From Alteriqipengyuania flavescens (lineage in GTDB: Bacteria; Pseudomonadota; Alphaproteobacteria; Sphingomonadales; Sphingomonadaceae), in the NCBI RefSeq assembly GCF_030406725.1, contig NZ_CP129107.1:2088501-2152500 (forward strand): a stretch of DNA of 64,000 nucleotides. Direction: 5' to 3'. The notes beneath the pieces are model-generated. The model did no database searches. It was given only the letters and a program-made list of their open reading frames with translations, and was not told the origin of the DNA. Made by a program: the position numbers and the translations under genes. This document shows positions 54,499 to 63,836 of this stretch, piece by piece; the first letter of the stretch is position 1, and each line of letters starts with the position of its first letter.

Positions 54499-57051
54499 TC
54501 AATCGCGCAGGCGGTCGATAGCCTGGGCCAGCGCGACGTAGAGCTTGCCCATGTCGGACGAAAGCATCGTGACCGACAGCGCATTGCCGTCCCGCGTCGA
54601 CAGAAGGATGCGCAACATCGCTTCGAAGTCGTGGATGTAGCGGTTCACATGCTCGCGGAAATCGCTGTCTTCCTCGTAGATGTCGGCGATCGCGCGGGTT
54701 TCCTGGCTGTCCAGCAGGCGCACCGCGCGCCGGGTGAAGATACCGCGGTCGCCCTTGAGATAGGCGGCCCAGGCCGTGTCGCTGACTTCGTTCGAAAGCG
54801 CTTTCGACAGGTCAATGGCGTTCGAATTGAGGCTCTCGGTGATAAGCGCAACGCGGCGCGAAAAATCGTGGTCGACCTGCTCTTCCGCCCGGCCGCGCGC
54901 GTCCGCCACGCGGCGTTCGAGGTTGCCGGTCAGCTCGTTCACCATTGCAAGTTGATCGCGCAGCTGGGCTGCCGCCTCGCGCCCGCCTTCGGCCGCCGCG
55001 GCGGCTGCCGCATCGAGCGAGGCGATGGCCGCGCTGCTGCTGTCCTGCATCGCGCGTTCGATAGCCTTCGCGCTGCGTTCGCCGATCTTGCCAGCGTATG
55101 AGGCGACGGCATCTTCGCCGCCTTCACGCAGGTGGACGATGCTGTTCCTGACCGCCTCGTCGAGTTCTTCGAGAGCCTTGGTAATCCGGTCGCGCGCCGC
55201 TTCGCCTTCTGCCACGCTTTCGCCCAGGCGCTCGCGCAGGAGCGATAGCTGCTCGCCGGTCTTCTCCGTCTCCCCGCGCGCGTTGATGACATAGTCGCTG
55301 ATGCTGGACCCGGTCCGTTCGACCTCGGCCATCTCGTCTTTCAGGGCTTCGCTTTCGCCGCGCAGGGCCTGAAGGCGCCCTTCCGCCACGGAAATCGCCT
55401 TGGGCAGGATCACCTGCGAATGCTCCGACCCCGCCTGGATCAGCTCGAGCAGGCGCACGCTGGCATCGGTGAGCTGCTCCACCGAGACGCCGGTGCTTTC
55501 GAGCATCTCGCGACTGCTGGTGAGCCGCGCGACCAGCGCATCGCTGGAAGAAGAGAGTTTGGCCGCTACCGCATCGTCCTCGCTGCGCAGCGCGGTGAGG
55601 CGCCTGTCCAGTTCCTCGATCCGGTCGGTCAACAATTCGCCCTGGGCGGTGAGCGATTCGATCCGGCCGAGATGCGCCGCCTGCCGCGTTTCCAGCGCAC
55701 CGTCGAGCGCGGCCAACTTCTCCGCGAGCGTATCGCTCGCTTCGCCTGCCGAGGTGGCCATGCGCTGGCGTCGTGTCGCAAGGTCTTCTTCGAAGGCCCT
55801 GTTGCGCTCGACGATGGCGGCATCGACCCGCTCGGCCTCGTCGCGCAGCTCTGCAAGGCGCAAGTTTGCGGCTTCCAGGGCCTGCTGATCGATCCGGTCG
55901 ACCTCAGCGATGGCGGTACGCAACCGGTCTTGCAACGCGGCGATGGTGGCGCCGAGATGGGCGGCCGCTGTTTGCTCGCTGTCGCGCACGTTTTGTGCGG
56001 TGGCGGCGGCGTTTTCCTGCAAGGCCGCAACCCGCCGCTCCAGCGCGGCGATGGCCTCGGCTTCGTCGGCGGCGAGTTGTTCGCGCGTTTCGTCGAGCCC
56101 GGCTTTCAGCACATCGGCACGGCGATGGATCGCGGCCAGCGCTTCCACTTCGTTGCTGTCGAGTTCCCCGCGGAAGGCTTTGCTCCGTTCGCGCAGGGCG
56201 ACGAAACGCTCTTCGGACAGGGCCTCGATCTGGCCGGCGCGCAATTCGAGTTCGGCCAGCACCGCGCCCACTTGGTCGCGCAGGCCGTCGACCTGGCGCT
56301 CGCTGGCGGTGCCGAAATCGTTGAGACGGCGGAAACCGGCGACCAGCGTTTCCAGCTGCTCCTGCGCGCCTTTGCCGGCGGCACCGATCTGGTTGGCGAC
56401 ATCGCGGGCGGAATTGGCGACGACGGGTAAGTCGCCGCGCAGCCGCTCCATGTTGTCGAGCGCGGTCGTGCTGACTTCCGCGATGCGGTCGACATTGCGC
56501 TGGTTCTCGCCGATCAATTCCTCGATCCGCGCCGCGTTCTCGGACAGGCGCTGGGCGGCCACGCGGCCGAGATGTTCGAGGTCGCGGCTTTGCGCGGCGA
56601 TGAATTCGCGCGCCAGGCTGAGCTCGCGGTTGGTGGCGGTGAGCCGCGTTTCGAGCTGGGCCGATTCGTGGGAAAGCGCAGCCGCGGCCGCGCCATAGCG
56701 CCGCGCCTCGACCCGCGAGTTTCGCAGGGCGAGGAACCATACGGCGAGGGTGAGTACGACGGGCACGGACCAGCTGACGATCATGTCCGCCCATTCGGCA
56801 GGGGCAGCGCCGTCCAGGAAAGCGGCGCGGTTGACCCAGCCGAAAAAGCCGGTCCAACCGGCAATGGCGAGCAAGGCCAGGGTCGGCGCGATCCAGCTGC
56901 GGCGCATCGCCGGCCTTTCGCTTTCTTCCTCGTCCCAATCCTCGTATTCCGCCTCCGTTTCGTCGGCCAGGCGGTCGGTATCGGCAAGCTCGAGCGTGCC
57001 GTCGGGCTGGTGTTCCGTGTCGACCGGAACGAGGTGGGAACCGTTGCTCAT
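54499..57051 (-). CDS. Two-TM coiled-coil protein, candidate TipN-like polarity factor
   Basis: The product has 850 residues. An acidic cytoplasmic N-terminus (1-50) is followed by two membrane helices (53-73 and 91-109), then a very long coiled coil (about 115-780, rich in Ala, Glu, Leu, Arg with heptad spacing) and a conserved-looking globular end (FEAMLRILLSTRDG, then SSDMGKLYVALAQAIDRLRD). TipN of Caulobacter, the new-pole landmark, is about 880 residues with the same two-TM plus coiled-coil plan, and the C-terminus looks similar from memory. I cannot run an alignment, so a methyl-accepting or other coiled-coil scaffold remains possible. A CtrA-like box lies in its promoter. Confidence 0.8.
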   Translation of the reverse strand: MSNGSHLVPVDTEHQPDGTLELADTDRLADETEAEYEDWDEEESERPAMRRSWIAPTLALLAIAGWTGFFGWVNRAAFLDGAAPAEWADMIVSWSVPVVLTLAVWFLALRNSRVEARRYGAAAAALSHESAQLETRLTATNRELSLAREFIAAQSRDLEHLGRVAAQRLSENAARIEELIGENQRNVDRIAEVSTTALDNMERLRGDLPVVANSARDVANQIGAAGKGAQEQLETLVAGFRRLNDFGTASERQVDGLRDQVGAVLAELELRAGQIEALSEERFVALRERSKAFRGELDSNEVEALAAIHRRADVLKAGLDETREQLAADEAEAIAALERRVAALQENAAATAQNVRDSEQTAAAHLGATIAALQDRLRTAIAEVDRIDQQALEAANLRLAELRDEAERVDAAIVERNRAFEEDLATRRQRMATSAGEASDTLAEKLAALDGALETRQAAHLGRIESLTAQGELLTDRIEELDRRLTALRSEDDAVAAKLSSSSDALVARLTSSREMLESTGVSVEQLTDASVRLLELIQAGSEHSQVILPKAISVAEGRLQALRGESEALKDEMAEVERTGSSISDYVINARGETEKTGEQLSLLRERLGESVAEGEAARDRITKALEELDEAVRNSIVHLREGGEDAVASYAGKIGERSAKAIERAMQDSSSAAIASLDAAAAAAAEGGREAAAQLRDQLAMVNELTGNLERRVADARGRAEEQVDHDFSRRVALITESLNSNAIDLSKALSNEVSDTAWAAYLKGDRGIFTRRAVRLLDSQETRAIADIYEEDSDFREHVNRYIHDFEAMLRILLSTRDGNALSVTMLSSDMGKLYVALAQAIDRLRD

Positions 57052-57057
57052 GGCCCG

Positions 57058-57114
57058 AGCATAGCACCATCGGGGGCAGGATAAACCACGTCTTAACCAC
57101 CGCTGCCCTAGAGC
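57058..57114. promoter_or_regulatory. CtrA-like box in a divergent, leaderless promoter pair
   Basis: TAAA-N7-TTAACC at 57082-57098 differs from the CtrA consensus TTAA-N7-TTAACC at one base. On the plus strand it covers the -35 position of a -10-like CCTAGAGC (57107-57114), which ends eight bases before the ATG at 57123. On the minus strand TATGCT (57063-57058) ends six bases before the ATG at 57051, with the box over its -35 region. Confidence 0.6.
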
Positions 57115-57122
57115 CCTGCGTC

Positions 57123-57425
57123 ATGGCGTTTGAATCAGGCGATCTCGATGCGACACTGGCAGCGGCGGCGGGCGACGATCCGGCGCTGTTTGCCGAGCTG
57201 CGCACCGCGTTTTTCGAAAGCGTGGAGCGGCAGGTGGACTTGCTTTCCCGCGCCCGCTGCGACGGCAACTGGGCCGTTTCCGCAATGCGACTGAAAGGCC
57301 TTGCCGCCAGCTTCCAGGCCGATGACCTAATGCTGCTGGCCGAAGAAGCGCTCGACGCGGCACCGGGAGAACCGGGCGTCGTTCGCCGCCTGAAAGCCTA
57401 TCTGACGGATTTTCCGCAGGCCTGA
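57123..57425 (+). CDS. Hpt-like protein lacking the phosphorylated histidine
   Basis: The product has 100 residues and is predicted to be an all-helical four-helix bundle. The core AVSAMRLKGLAASFQADDLM (51-70) lines up with the Hpt signature AHxLKGxAxxxGAxxL, including Leu57, Lys58, Gly59 and the alanines, but the histidine is Met55. Without the histidine it cannot relay phosphate in the standard way. It could bind a kinase or response regulator as a decoy or adaptor. It is divergent from the coiled-coil gene and shares its CtrA-like promoter. Confidence 0.75.
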   Translation: MAFESGDLDATLAAAAGDDPALFAELRTAFFESVERQVDLLSRARCDGNWAVSAMRLKGLAASFQADDLMLLAEEALDAAPGEPGVVRRLKAYLTDFPQA

Positions 57426-57506
57426 CCGCTTCCGGCGCCACACTGCGCTTGGCTTGAAACCGCACCTCGCTTAAGTCCCGCAGCGCAATTTCGGGAGGTT
57501 TCGCAC

Positions 57507-58649
57507 GTGCGCATCGCATTGCTGACATTGCCTGTGGAGGAGGCGGGGACGGTCCATGTCCTTGGCCGCGCATTGGCGGAATGGCAGTGCGAAATGGCGC
57601 TGGCGCTGGGTTGTGAGCGCATCCTGCTCGTCGCGCCTGCGCTGACCGAACCTGCGCTCGACATACAGCACCAGGCGGAAGCGGGCGGGGCGAAGTTCCA
57701 GATCGTCCCCCACGCGCACCGCTTGCTCGGCCAATTGAAGACGGACGACGAGCTGCTGATCCTCGACCCGGCATTGCTGGTGCGGGGCGAGGCCGCGCGC
57801 GAGATGCTCGATACACCGCGCCGCATTTTCGTGATGCCGGAAACGGCGGGCGAGAGCGGCTTCGAGCGGCTCGATCGCGAAACACTCTGGGCCGGGGCTG
57901 CATGGCTTCCGGGCGCGATGGTCGAGCGGCTCGCCGATCTCGACAGCGATGCCGAGCCCGCCAGTGCCCTCCTGCGCATCGCGGCCGGCCTTGGTGTGCG
58001 GCGGCAGCATCTGCGCGATGAAGCGCTCGACAAGGCGGACTGGGCTGCGCTCCATTCGCAACAGGACGGCTTGGAAGTGGGGCGCGAGATCACGACCGAC
58101 CGTCTGGGCGCGGCGCCCGTCTCGCCCGGCGATTGGCTCGCGCATCGCCTCGTGCGCCAATGGCTGGTGAATGGGCAAGCGGCGGGCAGGGTGGGCCGGA
58201 TTGCCGCAGGCGCCGGAGCGGTTTTCCTGGGGGGAGCGATCGTGCTGCTGGCGCTCGGCTATGCGCTCTATAGCGTGCCGCTTGCGGGGCTGTCTTGGTT
58301 TGCCGGTACGATCCTGGCCCATTCGGGCAAGGTTTCCGGGTGGAAGCGAGGCGCGATGCTGATCGTACCGCTCGCATCGCTGGGGGCGCTCGCCGCTGCA
58401 CTGGCGGTGATACTGGCGCGCAGCTGGACGTGGACGATTGCAGGGTTCGTGATCGCGATGGTCGTCGCTTGGGCTATCGAGGCCGTGCGCGGCGCAGGAT
58501 CGAGCGGCAGCTGGCTGCGCGACGGCGTGTTCCTTGCGGTGGTGATCGGAGTGACCGGAGCGCTCGATATCGCATTCCTCGGTGCGACGGGGCTGATCGC
58601 GCTGGCCATCGGTGCCATCTGGACCGCGCGCCTGCGTACGCGTTCCTAA
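57507..58649 (+). CDS. Membrane protein with nucleotidyltransferase-like N-terminus
   Basis: The product has 380 residues from the GTG at 57507 (GGGAGG upstream). Residues 1 to about 190 have an alpha/beta pattern like sugar-nucleotide transferases (EMALALGCERILLV, DDELLILDPALLVRGEAA), but no canonical G-G-x-G-T-R-L motif. Residues about 230-380 are five or six membrane helices. The layout recalls bifunctional inositol-phosphate cytidylyltransferase/CDP-alcohol phosphatidyltransferase, but the CDP-alcohol motif (DGxxAR) is absent, so it may be a degenerate relative. Function unknown. Confidence 0.65.
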   Translation: MRIALLTLPVEEAGTVHVLGRALAEWQCEMALALGCERILLVAPALTEPALDIQHQAEAGGAKFQIVPHAHRLLGQLKTDDELLILDPALLVRGEAAREMLDTPRRIFVMPETAGESGFERLDRETLWAGAAWLPGAMVERLADLDSDAEPASALLRIAAGLGVRRQHLRDEALDKADWAALHSQQDGLEVGREITTDRLGAAPVSPGDWLAHRLVRQWLVNGQAAGRVGRIAAGAGAVFLGGAIVLLALGYALYSVPLAGLSWFAGTILAHSGKVSGWKRGAMLIVPLASLGALAAALAVILARSWTWTIAGFVIAMVVAWAIEAVRGAGSSGSWLRDGVFLAVVIGVTGALDIAFLGATGLIALAIGAIWTARLRTRS

Positions 58650-58677
58650 CGCGGAATTAACCAGAACCGCATATGGC
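58646..58677 (+). promoter_or_regulatory. CtrA-like box before the helical-protein/pseudo-kinase pair
   Basis: CTAA-N7-TTAACC at 58646-58662 differs from TTAA-N7-TTAACC at one base and overlaps the stop of the preceding gene. At the spacing seen in the other CtrA-like promoter, TATGGC (58672-58677) would be the -10. That would favour leaderless initiation at the ATG at 58685 rather than at 58673. Confidence 0.5.
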
Positions 58678-59632
58678 CGGGCACATGACATCTTCGGGCG
58701 AGGAGAACGCGCGCGGCACCGCCGACGCGCAGGAGCTGGCCAGCCGGCTCGCGCGCGGTGACGCGATGCGCGCCAGCGTCACGCCGATCCTGCGCCATAT
58801 GCTGCTGCATGACGACAACGCCCTGTTCTCCGACGAGATCATGGCCCGTGTCCACGGCTTCGTCTGGCATATCGCCGTCCAGCTTCTCACCGCCTACGCG
58901 CGGGCCGACGGTGTCGCGGATGCGGAAGACTACGCCGCCGGCAATGCCGAGATGCTGACCGAGTATCTGTGCGCCGACGAGGGCTTGCTCGGCCATCTCC
59001 ACGCGCTCGCACTGGAAGCTCGGCTCTCGGAACGGCTGGGCGAGCGCGGGATCGTCGACCCCATCGTCCCGCCGTTGGTGCAGGGACTGGTCGCCGCCAA
59101 GGACGAGACGGTCGCCGAAATGGCCATGGGCCTCATCGCCGCGCAGGCCCGTTTCCTGGAACAGGCGCGGCGCATGGAATTGCCGCTGGCCCAGTTGCCG
59201 GCAGACCATTTCGGCAAGGCGCTCGATATCCTCAAGTTGTGCGCGGGAGATGCGGCGGCTGGATCGGGCGCAAAGGCTTCGGACAAGCTGCGTGCGGATT
59301 ACTCCGAAGCGCGTTCGCGCCTCGGCCTTGCCTCGCGGCTGGTGACCGGGCTCGGCCAGAATGCCCGCGCCGCATTGACGGTCGACCAGTCGGGCGCGGC
59401 GTTGTTCACGACCGCGATAGCCATGGCATCCCGCCAGACCCGCGACGTGATCGTCGTGTCCTGCAACGACCGCCGCGCTTCGCGCCTGGGCCTCGCCCTG
59501 AAAGCGGCAGGCCTGAAACAGCGTGATGTCGAGGCGCAGTTCGCCTATCTCGAGATCGATCCGGCACTGGCCGAGGATTTCGAGGCGGTTAGTGCTGCGA
59601 TGGCTGCGCAAATGATCGGCGGCGCAGACTGA
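58673..59632 (+). CDS. Uncharacterised helical protein upstream of the pseudo-kinase
   Basis: The product has 319 residues from the ATG at 58673, or 315 if the ATG at 58685 is used; neither has a Shine-Dalgarno sequence. It is predicted to be almost entirely alpha-helical, with no membrane segment or signal peptide; paired helices around 80-160 and 190-300 suggest a repeat-type scaffold (for example HEAT-like or DUF2336-like). I cannot assign a family. Its stop overlaps the kinase-like gene by TGATG, which implies the two products work together. Confidence 0.75.
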   Translation: MAGHMTSSGEENARGTADAQELASRLARGDAMRASVTPILRHMLLHDDNALFSDEIMARVHGFVWHIAVQLLTAYARADGVADAEDYAAGNAEMLTEYLCADEGLLGHLHALALEARLSERLGERGIVDPIVPPLVQGLVAAKDETVAEMAMGLIAAQARFLEQARRMELPLAQLPADHFGKALDILKLCAGDAAAGSGAKASDKLRADYSEARSRLGLASRLVTGLGQNARAALTVDQSGAALFTTAIAMASRQTRDVIVVSCNDRRASRLGLALKAAGLKQRDVEAQFAYLEIDPALAEDFEAVSAAMAAQMIGGAD

Positions 59633-61014
59633 TGGCCGGCATCGGCCCCGAATTCATCGCCCGCGGTTTCACCGACGGTTCGGACACGCTGGTCAGCGCG
59701 GACGAGCCGCTCGCCTCGCTGCAGCTTGCGTGCGGCGGCGAATTGCCGGGAAAGCTGGCGGTTCCGGCCCTGCTCGAACTGGTGCGCAAGGCGCGCAGCT
59801 ACGACCTCAAGCTCGCCCGGGCAATCACCGCGCAGGACGAGGACGACACGATTACCGCATGGGCCGAAGTCACTCCGGAACGCGCGAGCGGCGGCTGTGC
59901 GATCGGGCTTGCCAATTGGCAGACCGTACCGCGCGCCGAGAACGACGGTGCGGAGGCAGGCGCACGGCGCGAAATCATCGAGCGGCAGGCTGCCGAACTG
60001 ACCGCGCGGCTCGACAAGGACCAGAACGTGCTGGCCGCTTCGGCAAACGGGCCGGCGCTGGCATCGCTGGCGCGGGCGATGCAGGCCGGCGCCGGACGCG
60101 CGTGGACGCAGTTCGCCCGTGTCGCGGGCAGCGCTCATGACCAGCCGCTCCACTGGCGCCTGCTCGACGGCGCAGAAATCGCTATCGATGGCGACCCGCG
60201 TAGCTGGCAGGCGACGCTGATCCCCGTGGGGAAGGGGCGCCCCGGCAGCGAAGGATTCGAACTGTTGCTTGGCAGCTTGCAGGCTCCGCCGCGTATCGAC
60301 CCGGCCGCTGGCGCACAGACCGCGACGTCCGCCGACCGGCTCGAAGCGACCGTCGGGCGGGAAATCGCCCCCGTGCTGCGCCAACCGATCGCCCGCATCA
60401 TCGCGAATGCGGAGACTATCCGCACGAAGCTCGCCGGTCCGCTCGCCGACGAATACAGCGACTACGCCGCCGATATCGCGGCAGCGGGTCAGCACCTGAT
60501 GGCACTGCTCGACGATCTCGCCGATCTCGAAGTGGTGGAGAACGAGAAATTCACCACCGCGCCCGACCAGATCGACCTCGCCGATGTCGCGCGCCGCGCG
60601 GTCGGCATCCTCGGCGTACGCGCCCGCGAGCGGGGCATCGTGATCGAAGGGCCGCCGGAAGGCGAGACGGCGCCGGCAACCGCAGAATTCCGGCGGGTCC
60701 TGCAGATCCTGCTCAACCTGGTCGGCAATGCGATCCGCTATTCGCCCGAAGGCGCGACCATCCGCCTGTCGTTGCAGGGCGACGCGCGCATGGCCCGCAT
60801 CACCGTGGCCGACGAGGGGCCGGGAATTTCACCGGAGGACCAGGCGAAAGTGTTTAGCAAGTTCGAACGCCTGGGCCGCAGCGGCGACGGCGGATCAGGC
60901 CTCGGCCTTTATATCTCACGCAGGCTGGCCCGTGCGATGGACGGCGATATTGCCGTCGAAAGCGAAGCCGGGAAAGGCGCGCGCTTCACCCTGTCGGTGC
61001 CCGCGCGCGCCTGA
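59632..61014 (+). CDS. Histidine-kinase-like protein without H-box histidine
   Basis: The product has 460 residues. Residues 1 to about 225 are a variable sensory region without membrane helices. The dimerisation domain (about 235-300) has the HisKA pattern (LRQP, then EYSDYAADIAAAGQHLMALL), but HELRTP reads PVLRQP, so the histidine position is Pro247. The HATPase domain is complete: N-box Asn366 (NLVGNAIRYSP), G1 (DEGPGIS), F-box and G2 (GSGLGL near 421). It therefore may bind ATP and partners but should not autophosphorylate on histidine. It recalls DivL of Caulobacter, where the histidine is a tyrosine. Confidence 0.85.
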   Translation: MAGIGPEFIARGFTDGSDTLVSADEPLASLQLACGGELPGKLAVPALLELVRKARSYDLKLARAITAQDEDDTITAWAEVTPERASGGCAIGLANWQTVPRAENDGAEAGARREIIERQAAELTARLDKDQNVLAASANGPALASLARAMQAGAGRAWTQFARVAGSAHDQPLHWRLLDGAEIAIDGDPRSWQATLIPVGKGRPGSEGFELLLGSLQAPPRIDPAAGAQTATSADRLEATVGREIAPVLRQPIARIIANAETIRTKLAGPLADEYSDYAADIAAAGQHLMALLDDLADLEVVENEKFTTAPDQIDLADVARRAVGILGVRARERGIVIEGPPEGETAPATAEFRRVLQILLNLVGNAIRYSPEGATIRLSLQGDARMARITVADEGPGISPEDQAKVFSKFERLGRSGDGGSGLGLYISRRLARAMDGDIAVESEAGKGARFTLSVPARA

Positions 61015-61020
61015 CGCGGA

Positions 61021-62304
61021 TCAGCGCTTGTCGACCGGCACGTAGTCGCGCTGCACCGGACCGGTGTAGAGCTGGCGCGGGCGACCGATCTTCTGGCCGG
61101 GGTCGGAGATCATCTCGTTCCACTGCGCTACCCAGCCTACCGTGCGGGCCAGCGCGAACAGGGCGGTGAACATGGTCGTCGGGAAGCCGATGGCGGACAG
61201 GATGACGCCCGAATAGAAATCGACGTTGGGGAACAGCTTCTTTTCGCGGAAATAGTCGTCGTTCAGCGCCATTTCTTCCAGTTGCAGCGCGGTCTCGAAG
61301 ACCGGATCGGTCACCTTCAGCGCATCGAACACCTCGCGCACGGTCTTCTGCATCACCGTCGCGCGCGGGTCGTAGTTCTTGTAGACGCGGTGGCCAAAGC
61401 CCATCAGGCGGAACGGATCGTTCTTGTCCTTCGCCCGCTCGATATAGTGCGGGATCTTGTCCGGCGTGCCGATCTCGCGGAGCATGTTGAGCGCCGCTTC
61501 GTTAGCGCCGCCATGCGCCGGGCCCCACAGGCAGGCGATGCCCGCCGCGATACAGGCGAACGGGTTCGCGCCCGAAGAGCCGGCCAGGCGCACCGTGCTG
61601 GTCGAGGCGTTCTGTTCGTGGTCCGCATGCAGGATGAAGATGCGGTCCATTGCCTTTTCGACCGCCGGGATCACCTCGTATTCCTCGGCCGGCACGCCGA
61701 AGGTCATGCGCAGGAAATTGCCGGTGTAGCTGAGCGAATTGTCAGGCTGCAGGAAGGGCTGGCCGATCGAGTACTTGTAAGCCCACGCCGCGATGGTGGG
61801 CATCTTGGCAATCAGGCGATGGCTCGAAATCTTCCGGTGCTCGGGGTCGGAGATGTCCGTGCTGTCATGGTAGAACGCGGACAGCGCGCCGACCACGCCG
61901 CACATGATCGCCATCGGGTGCGCGTCGCGGCGGAAGCCCTGGTAGAACTGGCGCAGCTGGTCGTGCAGCATCGTGTGGCGCGTGATCGTGTAGGTGAACT
62001 CGTCCAGCTCTTCCTGGCTCGGCAACTCGCCGTTCAGCAGGAGATGGGAGACTTCCATGAAGCTGGAGTGTTCCGCCAGCTGGCCGATCGGATAGCCGCG
62101 GTGGAGGAGAACGCCTTCCTCGCCATCGATATAGGTGAGGCCGCTCTCGCAGCTGGCGGTGGAGGTGAAGCCGGGGTCGAAGGTGAACGCGCCGGTCTGG
62201 CCGTAGAGCTTGCGGATATCGACCACGTCCGGGCCGCAGCTGCCCTGCAGTACGGGGTAATCATATTCGTTTCCGGCGAGGTGGAGTTTCGCGTTGTCGG
62301 CCAT
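61021..62304 (-). CDS. gltA: Citrate synthase
   Basis: The product has 427 residues from the ATG at 62304 (GAGGAGA upstream). Catalytic motifs: [46 protein letters not shown] and FPNVDFYSG. It is the hexameric (type II) form with the N-terminal extension. It condenses oxaloacetate with acetyl-CoA in the TCA cycle. It lies 25 bases downstream of gltX on the same strand and is convergent with the pseudo-kinase gene, 6 bases apart. Confidence 0.98.
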   Translation of the reverse strand: MADNAKLHLAGNEYDYPVLQGSCGPDVVDIRKLYGQTGAFTFDPGFTSTASCESGLTYIDGEEGVLLHRGYPIGQLAEHSSFMEVSHLLLNGELPSQEELDEFTYTITRHTMLHDQLRQFYQGFRRDAHPMAIMCGVVGALSAFYHDSTDISDPEHRKISSHRLIAKMPTIAAWAYKYSIGQPFLQPDNSLSYTGNFLRMTFGVPAEEYEVIPAVEKAMDRIFILHADHEQNASTSTVRLAGSSGANPFACIAAGIACLWGPAHGGANEAALNMLREIGTPDKIPHYIERAKDKNDPFRLMGFGHRVYKNYDPRATVMQKTVREVFDALKVTDPVFETALQLEEMALNDDYFREKKLFPNVDFYSGVILSAIGFPTTMFTALFALARTVGWVAQWNEMISDPGQKIGRPRQLYTGPVQRDYVPVDKR

Positions 62305-62329
62305 TGTGGTTCTCCTCAAATTTGCCCGT

Positions 62330-63751
<1,422 letters not shown>

Positions 63752-63836
63752 TACGCCCGCTTTCCTTTCCACTGTGCCGATGGCCGGTAATGCCTCACGC
63801 CACGTGCCCATCGGGGAGGGAACCGGCAATGCTGCA

